From: Ptychodera flava | Lineage: Eukaryota > Hemichordata > Enteropneusta > Ptychoderidae | Assembly (NCBI RefSeq): GCF_041260155.1 | Contig: NC_091931.1 | Location: 15,736,361 to 15,800,360 of the forward strand | Length of the DNA: 64,000 nucleotides | Reading direction: 5' to 3' | Part shown: piece by piece, positions 1 to 11,048 of the stretch | How positions within the stretch are numbered: the first letter of the stretch is position 1 | Layout of the letters: every line of letters starts with the position of its first letter | The notes under the pieces: model-generated | Databases searched by the model: none | What the model saw: the letters and a program-made list of their open reading frames with translations, nothing else | Told to the model about the DNA's origin: nothing | Position numbers and translations under genes: made by a program

Positions 1-655
1 AAGGAGACTTCACGTCTTTAAATACTTATGCTCCACTGCCTCCAGTAACATTTAGTTGATCATAGCCTACCAAATCTTAGATTATTTTGTATTGTAGATC
101 AGCACGTCTTTTGATCTCGATTTGTTACTGTTTTTGGCTTTGCTGTTAGCGACGCAGAGCTTATCTTATAGGTGAATGTGTGGCATCGTCCTCAAATTTT
201 TACATCCCAAGCTTTTTCTTCAAAACGGCCAGTACGATTCATTTAATATTTATCCTTTTTTAAAGATATTACAAACAAACAAACCTTTTCGTTCATGAAG
301 GACTTTGTTGGACGAGGAAATAGGTTTTACACTGCCAAGGACCCACTTTACCCACTTTCTGCATGTTGTGCCTTACTGTGACATTTGGTGACAACTTGAC
401 ATGTGTTACTTTAGTGTCGACAACTATGTACCATGTGCATCAGAGAAGCCTTGACTAACTTGTTTCCAAGTTTACAATTGTCTATATAAGAAGAAATGTC
501 TTAAACCATCTTACAAAAACGGAATAAACATTTCATACGAATACGTGTTTTCAACACAATAAGCAAGCCAAACTTTGCGCTTTTTCAAAACATGTATTTT
601 GTACGTTTTTACAAATATGAAAATATAATGTAATCCACAATAATTAAATAAAACC
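1..655. other. Non-coding stretch, nothing recognised
   Basis: AT-rich sequence with no open reading frame of useful length, no RNA gene and no clear repeat structure. It ends where the first 210-bp TIR element begins. Confidence 0.5.
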
Positions 656-865
656 AACACGATTGGAACTAATTTGGGTAAATTGGATGGTGAAGTGATG
701 TCTTTAAAATCTACAAATGTAAACTCATCTGCCTTTCTTTTACTTTACATACTTGTTTTTATGAGTAAATTGTAATTTTGAGACATTCAGCTAGGGCACT
801 TAACATGTTTGAGAAATTTGAAAAATATGAATATCCAATTATCCCAAATTAGTTCCAATCGTGTT
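656..865. mobile_element. 210-bp MITE with ~33-bp TIRs, copy 1 (intact)
   Basis: The ends are inverted copies of each other for about 33 bp with only a couple of mismatches; both begin AACACGATTGGAACT. The element has no coding capacity. It is flanked by AACC on both sides (652-655 and 866-869), which fits a 4-bp target-site duplication. Two further copies lie at 12867-20971 (split by a larger insertion and flanked by GTTT) and at about 22667-22877. The superfamily is not certain; a 4-bp duplication occurs in several cut-and-paste superfamilies. Confidence 0.8.
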
Positions 866-1119
866 AACCTGTTTTTTCTTTACTTTGTTCATATTTTTTG
901 AAAACGACCGACAGTGTTTATAAGGACTTTCTTTTGTTTATGTTTTGATCGGAAGGTGTTAACACCGTTGGCGTTTGCCTCTGACCAACTTTACAAAATG
1001 GCCATTTTTATTTTCCCATTTTATACTAGCTAATTGTATTTTACTCAAGGAATTTTTGTGTAATTTTAGAATAAAATAATTTTACTGAATATCAGTGGTC
1101 CGTTTTGTTATTTCCAGGC

Positions 1120-1320
1120 TTGAACACCCCTTGAACGCCCAAAATTAAAGGTGTTCAACAAGTGCATATCATGTGTTCTATCCTTTAACACACTTATCGT
1201 TGAACGGCGTCCATGCGTTCAAAAAGTGTTACAGCCCTTTGACCGCGTAAATGCGTTCAATTTTTGAACACTTTTCATGTGCAACGTGTGTTCAGCTACG
1301 GAACACCATGGTGTTCAATA
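1120..1320. repeat. GTGTTCAA/TTGAACAC tandem repeat array, left part
   Basis: The motif GTGTTCAA and its complement TTGAACAC recur many times at irregular short spacing. The array continues at 2710-2930 in the same orientation: GTGTTCTATCC and GCGTTCAAAAAGTGTTAC appear in both parts. The array was split by the insertion of the element at 1324-2706. Confidence 0.75.
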
Positions 1321-1504
1321 TAAGGGACTGGTCAGTTTCTTCGGCCTGGGGGGGGGGCCGGTGGATTATTTTTTGCCGACGTCAAAAAGTGGCTGACCCC
1401 CCCTATTCCAAATTTTGAAAACAGGGTGACCCCCCCTATTCCAAATTTCTAAAACAGGGTGACCCCCCCCCCTGGGCGCGACAAAGGTAAAACAAAAGAT
1501 GGAC

Positions 1505-1509
<5 letters not shown>

Positions 1510-1573
<64 letters not shown>
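1510..1573. repeat. (TA)n microsatellite
   Basis: About 64 bp of nearly pure TA dinucleotides inside the G-tract element. Confidence 0.97.
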
Positions 1574-1578
<5 letters not shown>

Positions 1579-2242
1579 TTTACATTTTACATATATTTAT
1601 ATTTTAAATAGTCATTCTATGTTTTAGTGAAATTGTTGACATGTCAGTTGTAAGATAGGAATTTATACAGTACATTTTGAATGAGCTGTATTTTGAATGA
1701 GCTGTGAATGTATTTCACACTTTCTCTGCTTAACCAGATGTCCTGAACTGTTGTACAGAAATGGATGTCAATCATTAATATCAAAGAGGAAAAAGCAGTG
1801 AATCAAAAACTTTGATGGGTGTTAAGACTTGCCAACCATCCAATTAAATCTACTGAGGAGCCATAGAGAGCTTTTTTAGCCAAATCTGATGTGTACAGTG
1901 TCTGAGAGGACCTTTTCTTGTGTAACATTGAAACCATAAAAGCACAGCTAATGACAAAAACTGCCTTTTTTAACTGTTATTTTGTTCATAAAAAAGCATC
2001 TTTCTACAGAAAACCTATGAAACAAAGGAAAATAATTGCATCAATGAGAAGGAAAGATATCTTGTCATTTTTCTATCTCTAAAATAAGTCACTGTATCAA
2101 ATATATATTGTGAAATATTTGTGCATGTTGCTTTCTCATACTGAATTCTCACAGAGAGAACAGAAAAGTATCAGGAATTTGTCATCCTTTTCATATGAAA
2201 TGCAGATTTCATAATGGTACACTTTCACTTAGCAAACATCAA

Positions 2243-2510
2243 GATATCTCTGAAAGTATGGCGCCCGAAGGGCGCGCCAAAAAATATGAAACATCCTGAT
2301 ATCTCTGATATATATGCCTTGTATATTAAAGTCATGCACCTGAAGGGCATGCTGAAAGATGTATGATATATTAAAGTAATGAGCTTGAAGAGCACGCTGA
2401 ACATACAGATATCTCTGATGTATGTATGCTTGATATGTTAAAGTTGGGCGTGCTGAAAAATATGACTGATTATTAAAGTTACGCGCCCGAAGGGCGCGCC
2501 GAAAAATACA
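2243..2510. repeat. Short tandem array with GGCGCGCC hairpins
   Basis: Four or so units of roughly 60-75 bp, each with ATTAAAGT followed by a small hairpin of the form GCGCCCGAAGGGCGCGCC. The first and last units keep the CpG-rich hairpin, while middle units read GCACCTGAAGGGCATGCT or similar, as expected from CpG deamination. A related unit is at about 30430-30460 in the second copy of this element. Confidence 0.65.
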
Positions 2511-2709
2511 ACTGAATGATGAATTTTGTGGCTGACACTAGCATTTTAGGCAATGATGAGTCTGTGTCAAAATTCAAAAACACACTGACCCCCCCTATTG
2601 GGCATTTCAAAAACATGGTGACCCCCCCTATCACCAAAGTCAAAAACAGGGTGACCCCCCCCATGAATCCACCGGCCCCCCCAGGCTGAAGAAACTGACC
2701 AGTCCCTAA

Positions 2710-2930
2710 AATCTGATGAACACATAGTGTTCAAAATCTGCACACGTGTGTTCAATATAAAATCTGATGAACACATAGTGTTCAAAATCTGCACACGTGT
2801 GTTCAAAAATTGAACGTTGGTTGAACACGTAGTGTTAAATTTCTGAACGTCCAGACGCGTTCAAAAAGTGTTACAAAAAGGCGTTTAATTGGTGTTCTAT
2901 CCTTGAACACTTAACTTTACAGTGTAGATG
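2710..2930. repeat. GTGTTCAA tandem repeat array, right part
   Basis: Continuation of the array at 1120-1320. It includes a direct duplication of about 52 bp (2711 and 2763) containing GAACACATAGTGTTC, itself palindromic. It supplies the empty-site paralogue for the neighbouring transposon insertion. Confidence 0.75.
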
Positions 2931-5150
2931 CTCATTTTATGTTTCAAAAGCTTATTGGTAAATCTCCTGGAATATAACAGGTTTTGAAGCAAAGACGGAC
3001 AGGTCTTGATATTACCGAGGCACACGCTAAAAAAGATGGGGGAAATATAGTGCAAAGGAAAACTTGGACCATCTGATGTATTTTGTGAGAGTTTGTGCCA
3101 TTTTGTGCAAACAAGATACAACGCGCGATTAGACTAATTATAAGACTAAAATAGGATTTGGAATTCGTCCGATACAAAACTTCGATAATATGAACAGCGA
3201 TTTTTGTGTAACAAACGGGAAATCAGTAAAATACTGAATTTCAATCCTTCCTGTTCCAGCATAGTGTACATCTGCTCATGACCAGACGGTAGTAAACAGA
3301 ATATGTAGTTGGTGAGAGTAAATGCCATGTGCCCATTCTCATTTACCTATAGACCCTGATGTGATCAAACTAACGCAGCTGAATCATCATTTCGTTTTCT
3401 AAAACTTGGACTGCGGTCATTGATAAACAGTTCAGTCTTTCTGCAGACGAATTCAAATCAGTTTGATCAGCTTGACGGTATTCAAACTTGTGTAACTGTG
3501 ATCTGACAACGTATTTTGAAATAGCTATTCATCGGAACACTATTTCGAACAACTAGATAAAATGCAAATCTAACTTCCTTGTTTCTGAGAAAGCATGTAA
3601 ACGGAACCATATTTTTTTAAAATTTAACATTTATCTTGCTGTGCCATTTTATCAACACAGCTTCTAGATTTTTTAGATTTTTGAGTAGGCCTAGTAAGCT
3701 AGAGTACAATAATCCTTCAGTAGAAATCAGCATGAAAGTACTGCAAGATCTTGACGGTGTCGTACCTGTTCAAATCGATCTCCGGAAAATTCGCTTTGGC
3801 GGTTTCGCTCATTCCAAACTACTTCCCAGTTAATCTTACAGGACGAACGAGCTCAAGGACAGCACTATGAATCAGTAAGGTTTATGTTTGATAATTTGTA
3901 TAGGGAGTGCACTCCGACATAAGAATACCGTCAGGTTGATTTTAAAGAAACGGTGTGCAAACAGACAAAAATCTATTCACCAACTATGAGCAAACAAATG
4001 AACATGCTATAGTCAACCGGCATTTCAAAGATGTAAAAAATCACGGTTTGAATACTGTACCGTGCATGATGTAATTCGATAATTTAATTTAATTCACAAC
4101 CTAAGGAGTCGATCTCCACAATGCTAGAATGGATGATGATACCTGATGTGTTTAACTTTGTACAGAAGATCCACCTATAGCCTGTCAGGGCTAGGCCTGG
4201 CATTGACAGTTTACTGCCACAGAGGGCATGCTCTTCAACTCCATGCAGGTATCGTTTTTCCTCAGAAAATAACCAAAACCCAAATGAACAACAACAAAAA
4301 ACCAAAGTGCTACGAGGGAATTTCAACAAAGTGTGTCATGATATGGTCTGCAAGACTTTCTGCATTTGACAAGCTGCAACTGTGTCTACCAACATCAGAG
4401 GTGAAAGATTTTGGTACGTTTTCCCGTTTGGAACATTTGCCTGTATGGAAGGGGAGCAAGGCCTTTTCCTTGTTTCACTAAATTTCTCAAAACAACCTCA
4501 TAGTCTTTATTACCAGAGTAGATTATCGAGAAGTTATGGCATTTATTAAAAAATGCAGAGGCTAGAGTAAAGATTTGAACGTATATATGTAGGTATTTCC
4601 GACCGATAGTCAAGTATAGTATTTTTCGGAGAGCTATCCTATCTACGCTGCCAGTCCCCGTGGAATTATTTCGCCTCGCTTGTCCAGTTCTCATCCGTTC
4701 ACTCTAAGACAGTGAACACGGTAAAGTGCGTGGCTGGTTGGGGAGTAAAGGACAAGGGGAGAACATTCTCCTCGATCGTCACTTCTTTCCTCGCGATGTC
4801 CATCCCCACCGCTGACGGCGCACTTTAGTCCCAGTGACGGAGGGGAGGACTTAAGAGAGAGTCACTTCCGAATTTGGTACACGTATATCCTGAATAGTTC
4901 GAACTACAGAGCAGAAGCTGTTCAATTGAGGTAAGCACCGAAGCTCTGCTCAGATTGTACCGCAACACTTTGTGTGGCTGTGTTTTTTTTTGAGTATGGA
5001 AATATGTGCCACAATCTGCATCGAAATCCTGATATGAACTGAAAATGCTTCCGTGTTTCAGTATATACTGCAGTTGCAAATTGCAACTGTTGATAGAAGT
5101 TTCGATTTCATTATACGTGTTATGATCAACATTTTGAACGATATTCACCA
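2931..5150. other. Non-coding stretch without recognised genes
   Basis: Several short open frames (up to about 110 codons) occur on both strands, but none has a recognisable domain, a codon bias or splice structure that I can support. The segment 3720-3833 reads as a modest open frame ending at an AG|TT position, but I could not link it to a family. Confidence 0.4.
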
Positions 5151-5159
5151 TACATTAAT

Positions 5160-5990
5160 CCCATAGGTCATCAAATCACAAATATATAATTAGCTGCGAT
5201 AAAAATACTAAATTTATTAGACTGCTATCATTGTATCACCACTTTATACAGCAAGTGCAATTGCCTTTGTTCAAGTCGGACAAGAATGAAAGCCCATTGG
5301 ATATGCAAATTTTGAATCACCTGAAATAAAAATGCAAAAAGTCTTCCACTAATACAATATAATTGTGTCATCAATATACATAGCAAGTTTCATAAACGTT
5401 TGTAGAGTAGTTAAATATGCAAATTAGTGACTAGCTGGTGTACAAATGCTAATACAAATTTTATGAATGGCATATCATACAATGTAGTATCAATAATGTA
5501 CATAGCAAGTTTCGTCGATTTTGATCAAGTCTTCTGAGATATATGTCCCTCATATGTCCCAAATTAGGAACGTTCGTTGAATATGCAAATCACAAAATAA
5601 CTTTCATTATTGAAATATCATAGTATCTTCATTGTACAAGGCAAATTTCGTAACCTTTGATCAAGTCATTGCAGACATATATCCCTTAATAAGCAAAGTT
5701 CGTTACATATACAAATTGTAATTAGCTAATCTCAATATGCTGAACATCTTTATAAATGTTACATTGTAGTATAAATAATTTACATAGCACGTTTCGTGGA
5801 GTTGGTACAGTCAATTTCTATATGATTGCAAAATTAAGAACGCTTGTTAAATATTCAAATTAATAATCAACTGAAGTAAAAAAATTATAAATGACTGTAA
5901 ATAATATTATATCATACTATCGTCAATGTAATATTGTGAATAGTATTTTATTATTGAATTATCAAGTCGAATAGACATTCTACATGCATT
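5160..5990. repeat. Tandem repeat, ~120-165-bp units with ATATGCAAAT core
   Basis: At least five diverged units, anchored by ATATGCAAATT-like cores at about 5298, 5416, 5580, 5707 and 5851. Each also carries CATAGCAAGTTTCGT followed by a GATCAAGTC motif. The same family is present at 31840-32180. No coding capacity. Confidence 0.7.
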
Positions 5991-7221
5991 ATCCACGAAA
6001 TATACCGAGTGCTTGTGCCAAACACTGAAAAATCAGGGTAGACGCTTCGTCGAACATTACCTCGATTTTGAAACTTGCATAGTCATTCGGAGTGGGCATT
6101 TTCCCGAGCATGCATTGGCACCTATGAAAGCCCTAATTTAGGTAGAATACGCCTTTGGGGCAGGTATTTGGCCTCTCAAACATTTACAATACTCATTTGG
6201 CCAGCTACTTTTTGTGGCTCATTTGGAATGTCACTGGCTTACATGTAGTTTTGTGGAAATCAAAACTTCCATATTTCCCAATAGATTTGACACATGGATA
6301 GTGCCCAGTTTGAATTCCAGGCGTCGGTATAAATACGGGAAGATTTTGTTCTCTAGTAATATTTTGCACGGTGATATCTGATTTTTATATTTTTGATTTC
6401 GAAAGGGTCTGTGTTTTTTTTGTTTTTTGTTTTGTTTTTTGGTGTTGATTTTTTTAAGTTTCCTTGCGGAAAGTTAGGTCAAAAGTTTAATTCTTTCAAT
6501 ATAGGCACGCATACCACCTTAATTGGGTAATTCAACTACTCTTTACAAAAGAATTTGCTACGCTTCAGAGGTAACTAATGAAGCTCCAAACATACATAGG
6601 TCACTCCTGCCTTCTGACGTTTATTTGCTGTATTTGATGAGATGACATCAATATATGATTTAGTAATGCCTTTATATGATTAGGTCGTGTCAATATAAGC
6701 TTATGATCAGTGACGCATTTATATTATAAGGTGGTATCAATATATCATAAGGTGCTTTTATTATATAATTAACTGATATCAATATATGACTGAGTAATGC
6801 CTTTATATGGTTAGGTCGTGTCAATGTATGATTAAGTGACGCCTTTATATTATAAGGTGGTATCAATATATCATAAGGTGCTGTTATTATATAATTAGGT
6901 GACATCAATATTCGATTTGTTAATGCCGTTATATGATTAGGTCGTGTCAATATATGATTAGGTGACATCAATATACGATTTGTTAATGCCTTTATATGAT
7001 TAGGTCGTGTCAATATATGATTAGGTGACGCCTTTATATTATAAGATGGTATCAATATATCATGTGGTGCTGTTATTATATAATTAGGTGACATGAATAT
7101 ATGATTTAATAATACCTTTATATGATTAGGTCGTGTCAATATATGATTAAGTGACGCCTTTATATTATAAGGTGGTATCAATATATCATAAGGTGCTGTT
7201 ATATAATTAACAAATCTGCTG

Positions 7222-7256
7222 TGCCCTAGGGCATTTATATAATGTGCCCTAGGGCA
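7222..7256. repeat. Two copies of the palindrome TGCCCTAGGGCA
   Basis: The perfect 12-bp palindrome occurs at 7222-7233 and 7245-7256, a 23-bp period, within the loop of the foldback element. Confidence 0.9.
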
Positions 7257-7405
7257 TTTATAGGATGTTCCATTACATTGGAAGGCTATTTCAAAAATAA
7301 AAGTTTTAATTCATATCCTAAACATGTTACATTGACAAAGGGGACGGTTGACGTAAACACATTGAAAACGAAAATATATCAGTTAGGGGCGATAGTTTTT
7401 AAGTC

Positions 7406-7543
7406 GGATAAAACCCTCGTACTCGGGCTCTTCTGGTATATAAAGTCCACCCCGCGATAAAATGTCTCGGCCTGCGGCCTCGACATTTTATCGTTGGGTT
7501 GGACTTTATATACCAGAAGAGCCCTCGTACTCGGGCTTTATCC
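7406..7543. repeat. ~138-bp central palindrome of the foldback
   Basis: GGATAAAACCCTCGTACTCG on the left pairs with the complement at the right end, and the inner segment CGATAAAATGTC / GACATTTTATCG forms the tip around a GC-rich centre. It could form a cruciform or long RNA hairpin. Confidence 0.85.
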
Positions 7544-8379
7544 TATACATATATTGTTGTGATCTAACAATATATAAGCACTGCTTAATCATATACTGTT
7601 ATTGACTCAAAATATAAAGGCATTGCCTATTCACATGTAGATGTCACCTAATTATATATTTACGGAACCTTATGATATATTGACACAACCTCATAATATA
7701 AAGGCGACACCTAATCATACATTGACACGACTTAATCATATAAAGGCATTACTAAATCATATATTGATGTCACCTAATTATATATTAAGGGCATCTTTTG
7801 ATATATTGATACCACGTCATAATATAAAGGCGTCACCTAATCATATATTGACACGACCTAATCATATAAAGGCATTCTGAATCATATATTGATGTCACCT
7901 AATTATATATTAAGGGCACCTTATGATATATTGATACCACCTTATAATATAAAGGCGTCACCTAATCATATATTGACACGACCTAATCATATAAAGGTGT
8001 TACTAAATCATATATTGATGTCACCTAATTATATATTAAGGGCACTTTATGATATATTGATACCACCTTATAATATAAAGGCGTCACCTAATCATATATT
8101 GACACTACCTAATCATATAAAGGCATTACTAAATCATATATTGATGTCATCTCATCAAATACAGCAAATAAATCTCAGAAGGCAGCTACGGCGGTCCATA
8201 CTCGCTGGCAGGAGTGTGTGTTGTTTCCTGCTCTGCAAACACACAGCCCTGCTAAGCTGAGTGAAGTTCACTCGTACATAGACCTATACATACATGTTAT
8301 CTTTTTGCAGAAATGAACACAACTTTGAAGACGGGATATAAATCAGTATCTTGCTGTAGAATCAATAACAAGGCTCCCC

Positions 8380-9045
8380 GTTGACTATGGCGCGTAATCA
8401 AGGCCAATATTCGAACCTCCCAATTTTCAACTATACAACTCAACATCCAACATTCAATCTCCCCATTTTCAACTCTACAACTCCACATTTTCAACTTTCG
8501 AACTCCCAATTTTCAACTATACAACTCTACATTTTCAACTTTCGGTAAATCTTGATAGCATCACAAGTGTTTCCGGTCCATATTTTTGGACCCTCTAGAA
8601 CATCACTTAGGAATAACTCTAAAACTCGGAAACGTCATGTGACGTACTATGACGCGTTCTGACGTAGTATAGCCCAGAAGGAAAAACGTGGGTAACTACA
8701 ATGAAGCAAGTTAGGGATACCTAGGGAGGATACGAATCCAAAAATGTGGAGTTCGAAAGTTGAAAATGGGGAATAGGAATCCCAAATGTTGAGTCCGATA
8801 GTTGAATGTTGAGTTGTAAGCTTATAGTTGAAAATGGGGAGTTTGAATGTTGAATGTTGAGTTGTATAGTAGAAAATGGGGAGTTTTAATGTTGAATGTT
8901 GAGTTGTATAGTTGAAAATGGGGAGTTTGAATGTTGAATGTTGAGTTGTATAGTTGAAAATGGGGAGTTTGAATGTTGAATGTTGAGTTGTATAGTTGAA
9001 AATTGGGAGTTCGGATATTGGCCTTGATTACGCGCCATAGTTGAC
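8380..9045. mobile_element. Foldback element with 43-bp minisatellite arms
   Basis: The left edge GTTGACTATGGCGCG (8380) is the inverted copy of CGCGCCATAGTTGA at 9031-9044. Both arms carry repeats of TTGAATGTTGAGTTGTATAG and GTTGAAAATGGGGAG, about four units of some 43 bp in the right arm and fewer, diverged units in the left. No coding capacity. Confidence 0.8.
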
Positions 9046-9271
9046 CTTCTGGGCACTTTCTTCAGTGTACTCATATATGGTACGTTCATTTCTGTTATAA
9101 AATATGAATTAGGTGAAAGGCCAAATTCTACAGTTGGCTAACTCGTCGTCTACCCCTTAAATCAGTACATTGTTCCGTGGGACCAATAGTAAGGTTGCCT
9201 GTTGACCCTCACGCACAGTGTCACTTTCTTTTCTTCAGTGCACTCGTGGTACATTAATATCTTTTATATTA

Positions 9272-9665
9272 CCGTGCCCTGCCCGTCGCATTTCGATTGG
9301 TCGAGCTGAAACACGTGACTGACCATAATGGTTTATTTACACGACCGTGAATATGAATAATAAGATTGACAACTCAAAGTATCGTAACTTTGCAGCTGAA
9401 ACGTAAATCACAACCAATCACAAAATAAAATGGAGCACTTGTGGGCCAATTTGAGATACTTTTTTTCTGAAATCATCTTCGGATTTGCCAATTTTTTACA
9501 GCGCGCGTGACGGTGCGTCGCGCTTTGGGGGCCCAATGTGTATTTATGGGCACGGGCTCTAGGAAACCAAAAATTAACGGACTCGGGAGGCCTCGCCCGT
9601 TAATTTTTGGCTTTCATCTCGCCCTTACCCATAAATAAACGTTAATGGTCAGCGCGTCGCCCGTT
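9272..9665. repeat. Probable palindromic MITE
   Basis: GCCCGTCGC near 9275 is matched by GCGTCGCCCG near 9655, and TGACCATAATGGTTTATTT by a diverged inverted copy near 9640. At the centre, CCAAAAATTAACGG pairs with CCGTTAATTTTTGG around a GC-rich tip. The outer arms are imperfect, so the boundaries are approximate. Confidence 0.5.
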
Positions 9666-9866
9666 TTTTTTTTTCTATATTAAAAAGCACTGAGAAACGT
9701 CAATGCAACGTAGCCCACACGCCATCTACACGTACATTCCTTTCAAGTTGACATTGAGTTAAAGAGTGTATTCCCCGCATTATCAATTTCCAACAAATTA
9801 CGCATCTCTCCTGTTTGGTATTCAATCAATCATTCATTGGTCCACCAGTAAGTCACAGAGATCAAT

Positions 9867-9867
<1 letters not shown>

Positions 9868-9905
<38 letters not shown>

Positions 9906-10260
9906 TTTATTTCTTTAAAGCGCACTACACTTACGTCTCAGTGCGCTTTAGACATTAAAATTGATAAAATACCAGCAAAGCATGACAAACTAAAATGTAA
10001 AAACGATCAAATTGGGCTAAAAACATAAATGGTTAAAAAAATGATGAAAATTTCTACAGAGTAAAAACAGTCAAAATACAAAAAAAACATTATTAAAATT
10101 ATACAGAGTAAGTAGCAGAAAACGTTAAAATAAATCAAGCATCAGCGGTTACGGTAAAATGGTGACCTTCCGAAACATTAGTAATAGTGCTTTACAAAAA
10201 GGTGAGTCTTTAAAACGCGCTTAAAACAGTCAACGGAGCTGGCATTACGCCAGCACACAT
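9868..10260 (-). mobile_element. 3' end of a retroelement with (AAT)n tail
   Basis: An (AAT)n run at 9868-9905 is followed by AAAGCGCACT...AGTGCGCTTT, a hairpin at about 9916-9952. Sequence of this kind with an (ATT)n tail on the opposite strand is typical of LINE or SINE 3' ends in marine invertebrates. No protein-coding part remains. Confidence 0.4.
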
Positions 10261-11048
10261 TGAAGATGTAATCTCAGTATGTCCAAAGTCTAACCTTGCA
10301 CACATGTATGATTGAATTATAAATATCTTCATTACGCCACAGTGTAAGTCAATATGAAGGCACTGATTATTGTCTACAAGTGCTGCATCTCATTGAAAGC
10401 AAAACGATACAACATCTTCCATGAGACTAAAGTAAGGTTATGATAGAATATAATATGTTAAGTTGCGACGAGTAAAGCTTTCAAAACAATTATATCACGT
10501 AAAATATCTCCTGTGTCGACCTAAGAGCACACTACAAACGTAATCAGCAATGAAATGCATATTTCCAGACCAAAACATCAGATGTTCACAATTATATAAC
10601 GAAAACTTCTTTCTGAAAAATTATATAGCCAAATATACAAACTTAAACGTAATTTTGATGGGTCTAAAATGTTACAGAATTGAATATCTCTGGACTTCAT
10701 ATCAATCGTTATGATGTTAGACTAATCATTCGATCAAAAGGTTAAAACCAAATAATAATTGTCTTCGAATGAAAAAATCTTAAATATATTCCAACTCGTT
10801 TTTAAGCAAACCTAATTTAATCATGTTTGTACTGTGATTATATGATTAATTTTCCTTTTTATGAACTATTTTTGCGCAAAAAAACGCTTCTGCAAAAAAT
10901 TACGAATCAAGTGTACAAACATTCAGTTTGTTCAAGGTGTCTTACTTTGTTACTCATATCAATGTCTAAAAGGTTAAAAGGTTAAATCTGTAAGAATATC
11001 TGCCAAACAAAATCAAAAACCATGTAGCCAAATGTTATGAACGAAAAC
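10261..11048. other. Non-coding, likely 3' flank of the glycosyltransferase gene
   Basis: AT-rich and without open frames. The 3' UTR of the minus-strand gene should run down from 11048, but I see no clear canonical AATAAA on that strand close by. Confidence 0.4.

Larger units (their letters stand above)
1324..2706. mobile_element. PIF/Harbinger-like non-autonomous TIR element with G-tract ends (copy 1)
   Basis: A 1,383-bp element. Left end GGGACTGGTCAGTTTCTTC and right end are near-perfect inverted repeats, each followed inward by a G-run and then repeated GGTCA-type motifs (ACCCCCCTATT on the top strand). It is flanked by TAA on both sides (1321-1323, 2707-2709). A tandem paralogue of the target at about 2750-2770 shows the uninterrupted site with a single TAA. 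No transposase is present; the interior holds a (TA)n run and a short array with GGCGCGCC hairpins. Assignment to PIF/Harbinger rests only on TSD length and sequence. Confidence 0.8.
6608..8184. mobile_element. Foldback element built of ~126-bp repeats
   Basis: The left arm (6608 to about 7205) and right arm (about 7600-8184) are inverted copies, with TGCCTTCTGA at the left edge and TCAGAAGGCA at the right. Both arms consist of tandem units of about 126 bp containing TATTGATGTCACCTAATTAT and TATAAAGGCGTCACC; in the right arm units start near 7754, 7880, 8004 and 8130. Open frames within it are by-products of the repeat. The spacer carries two further palindromes. No transposase is seen. Confidence 0.8.

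Noticed and set aside
7641..8150. Regular repeats resembling a CRISPR array
   Set aside because: Units are contiguous and about 126 bp without unique spacers, in a eukaryotic foldback.
6690..8260. Open frames of 120-160 codons on both strands
   Set aside because: They are periodic translations of the 126-bp repeat units and carry no domain.
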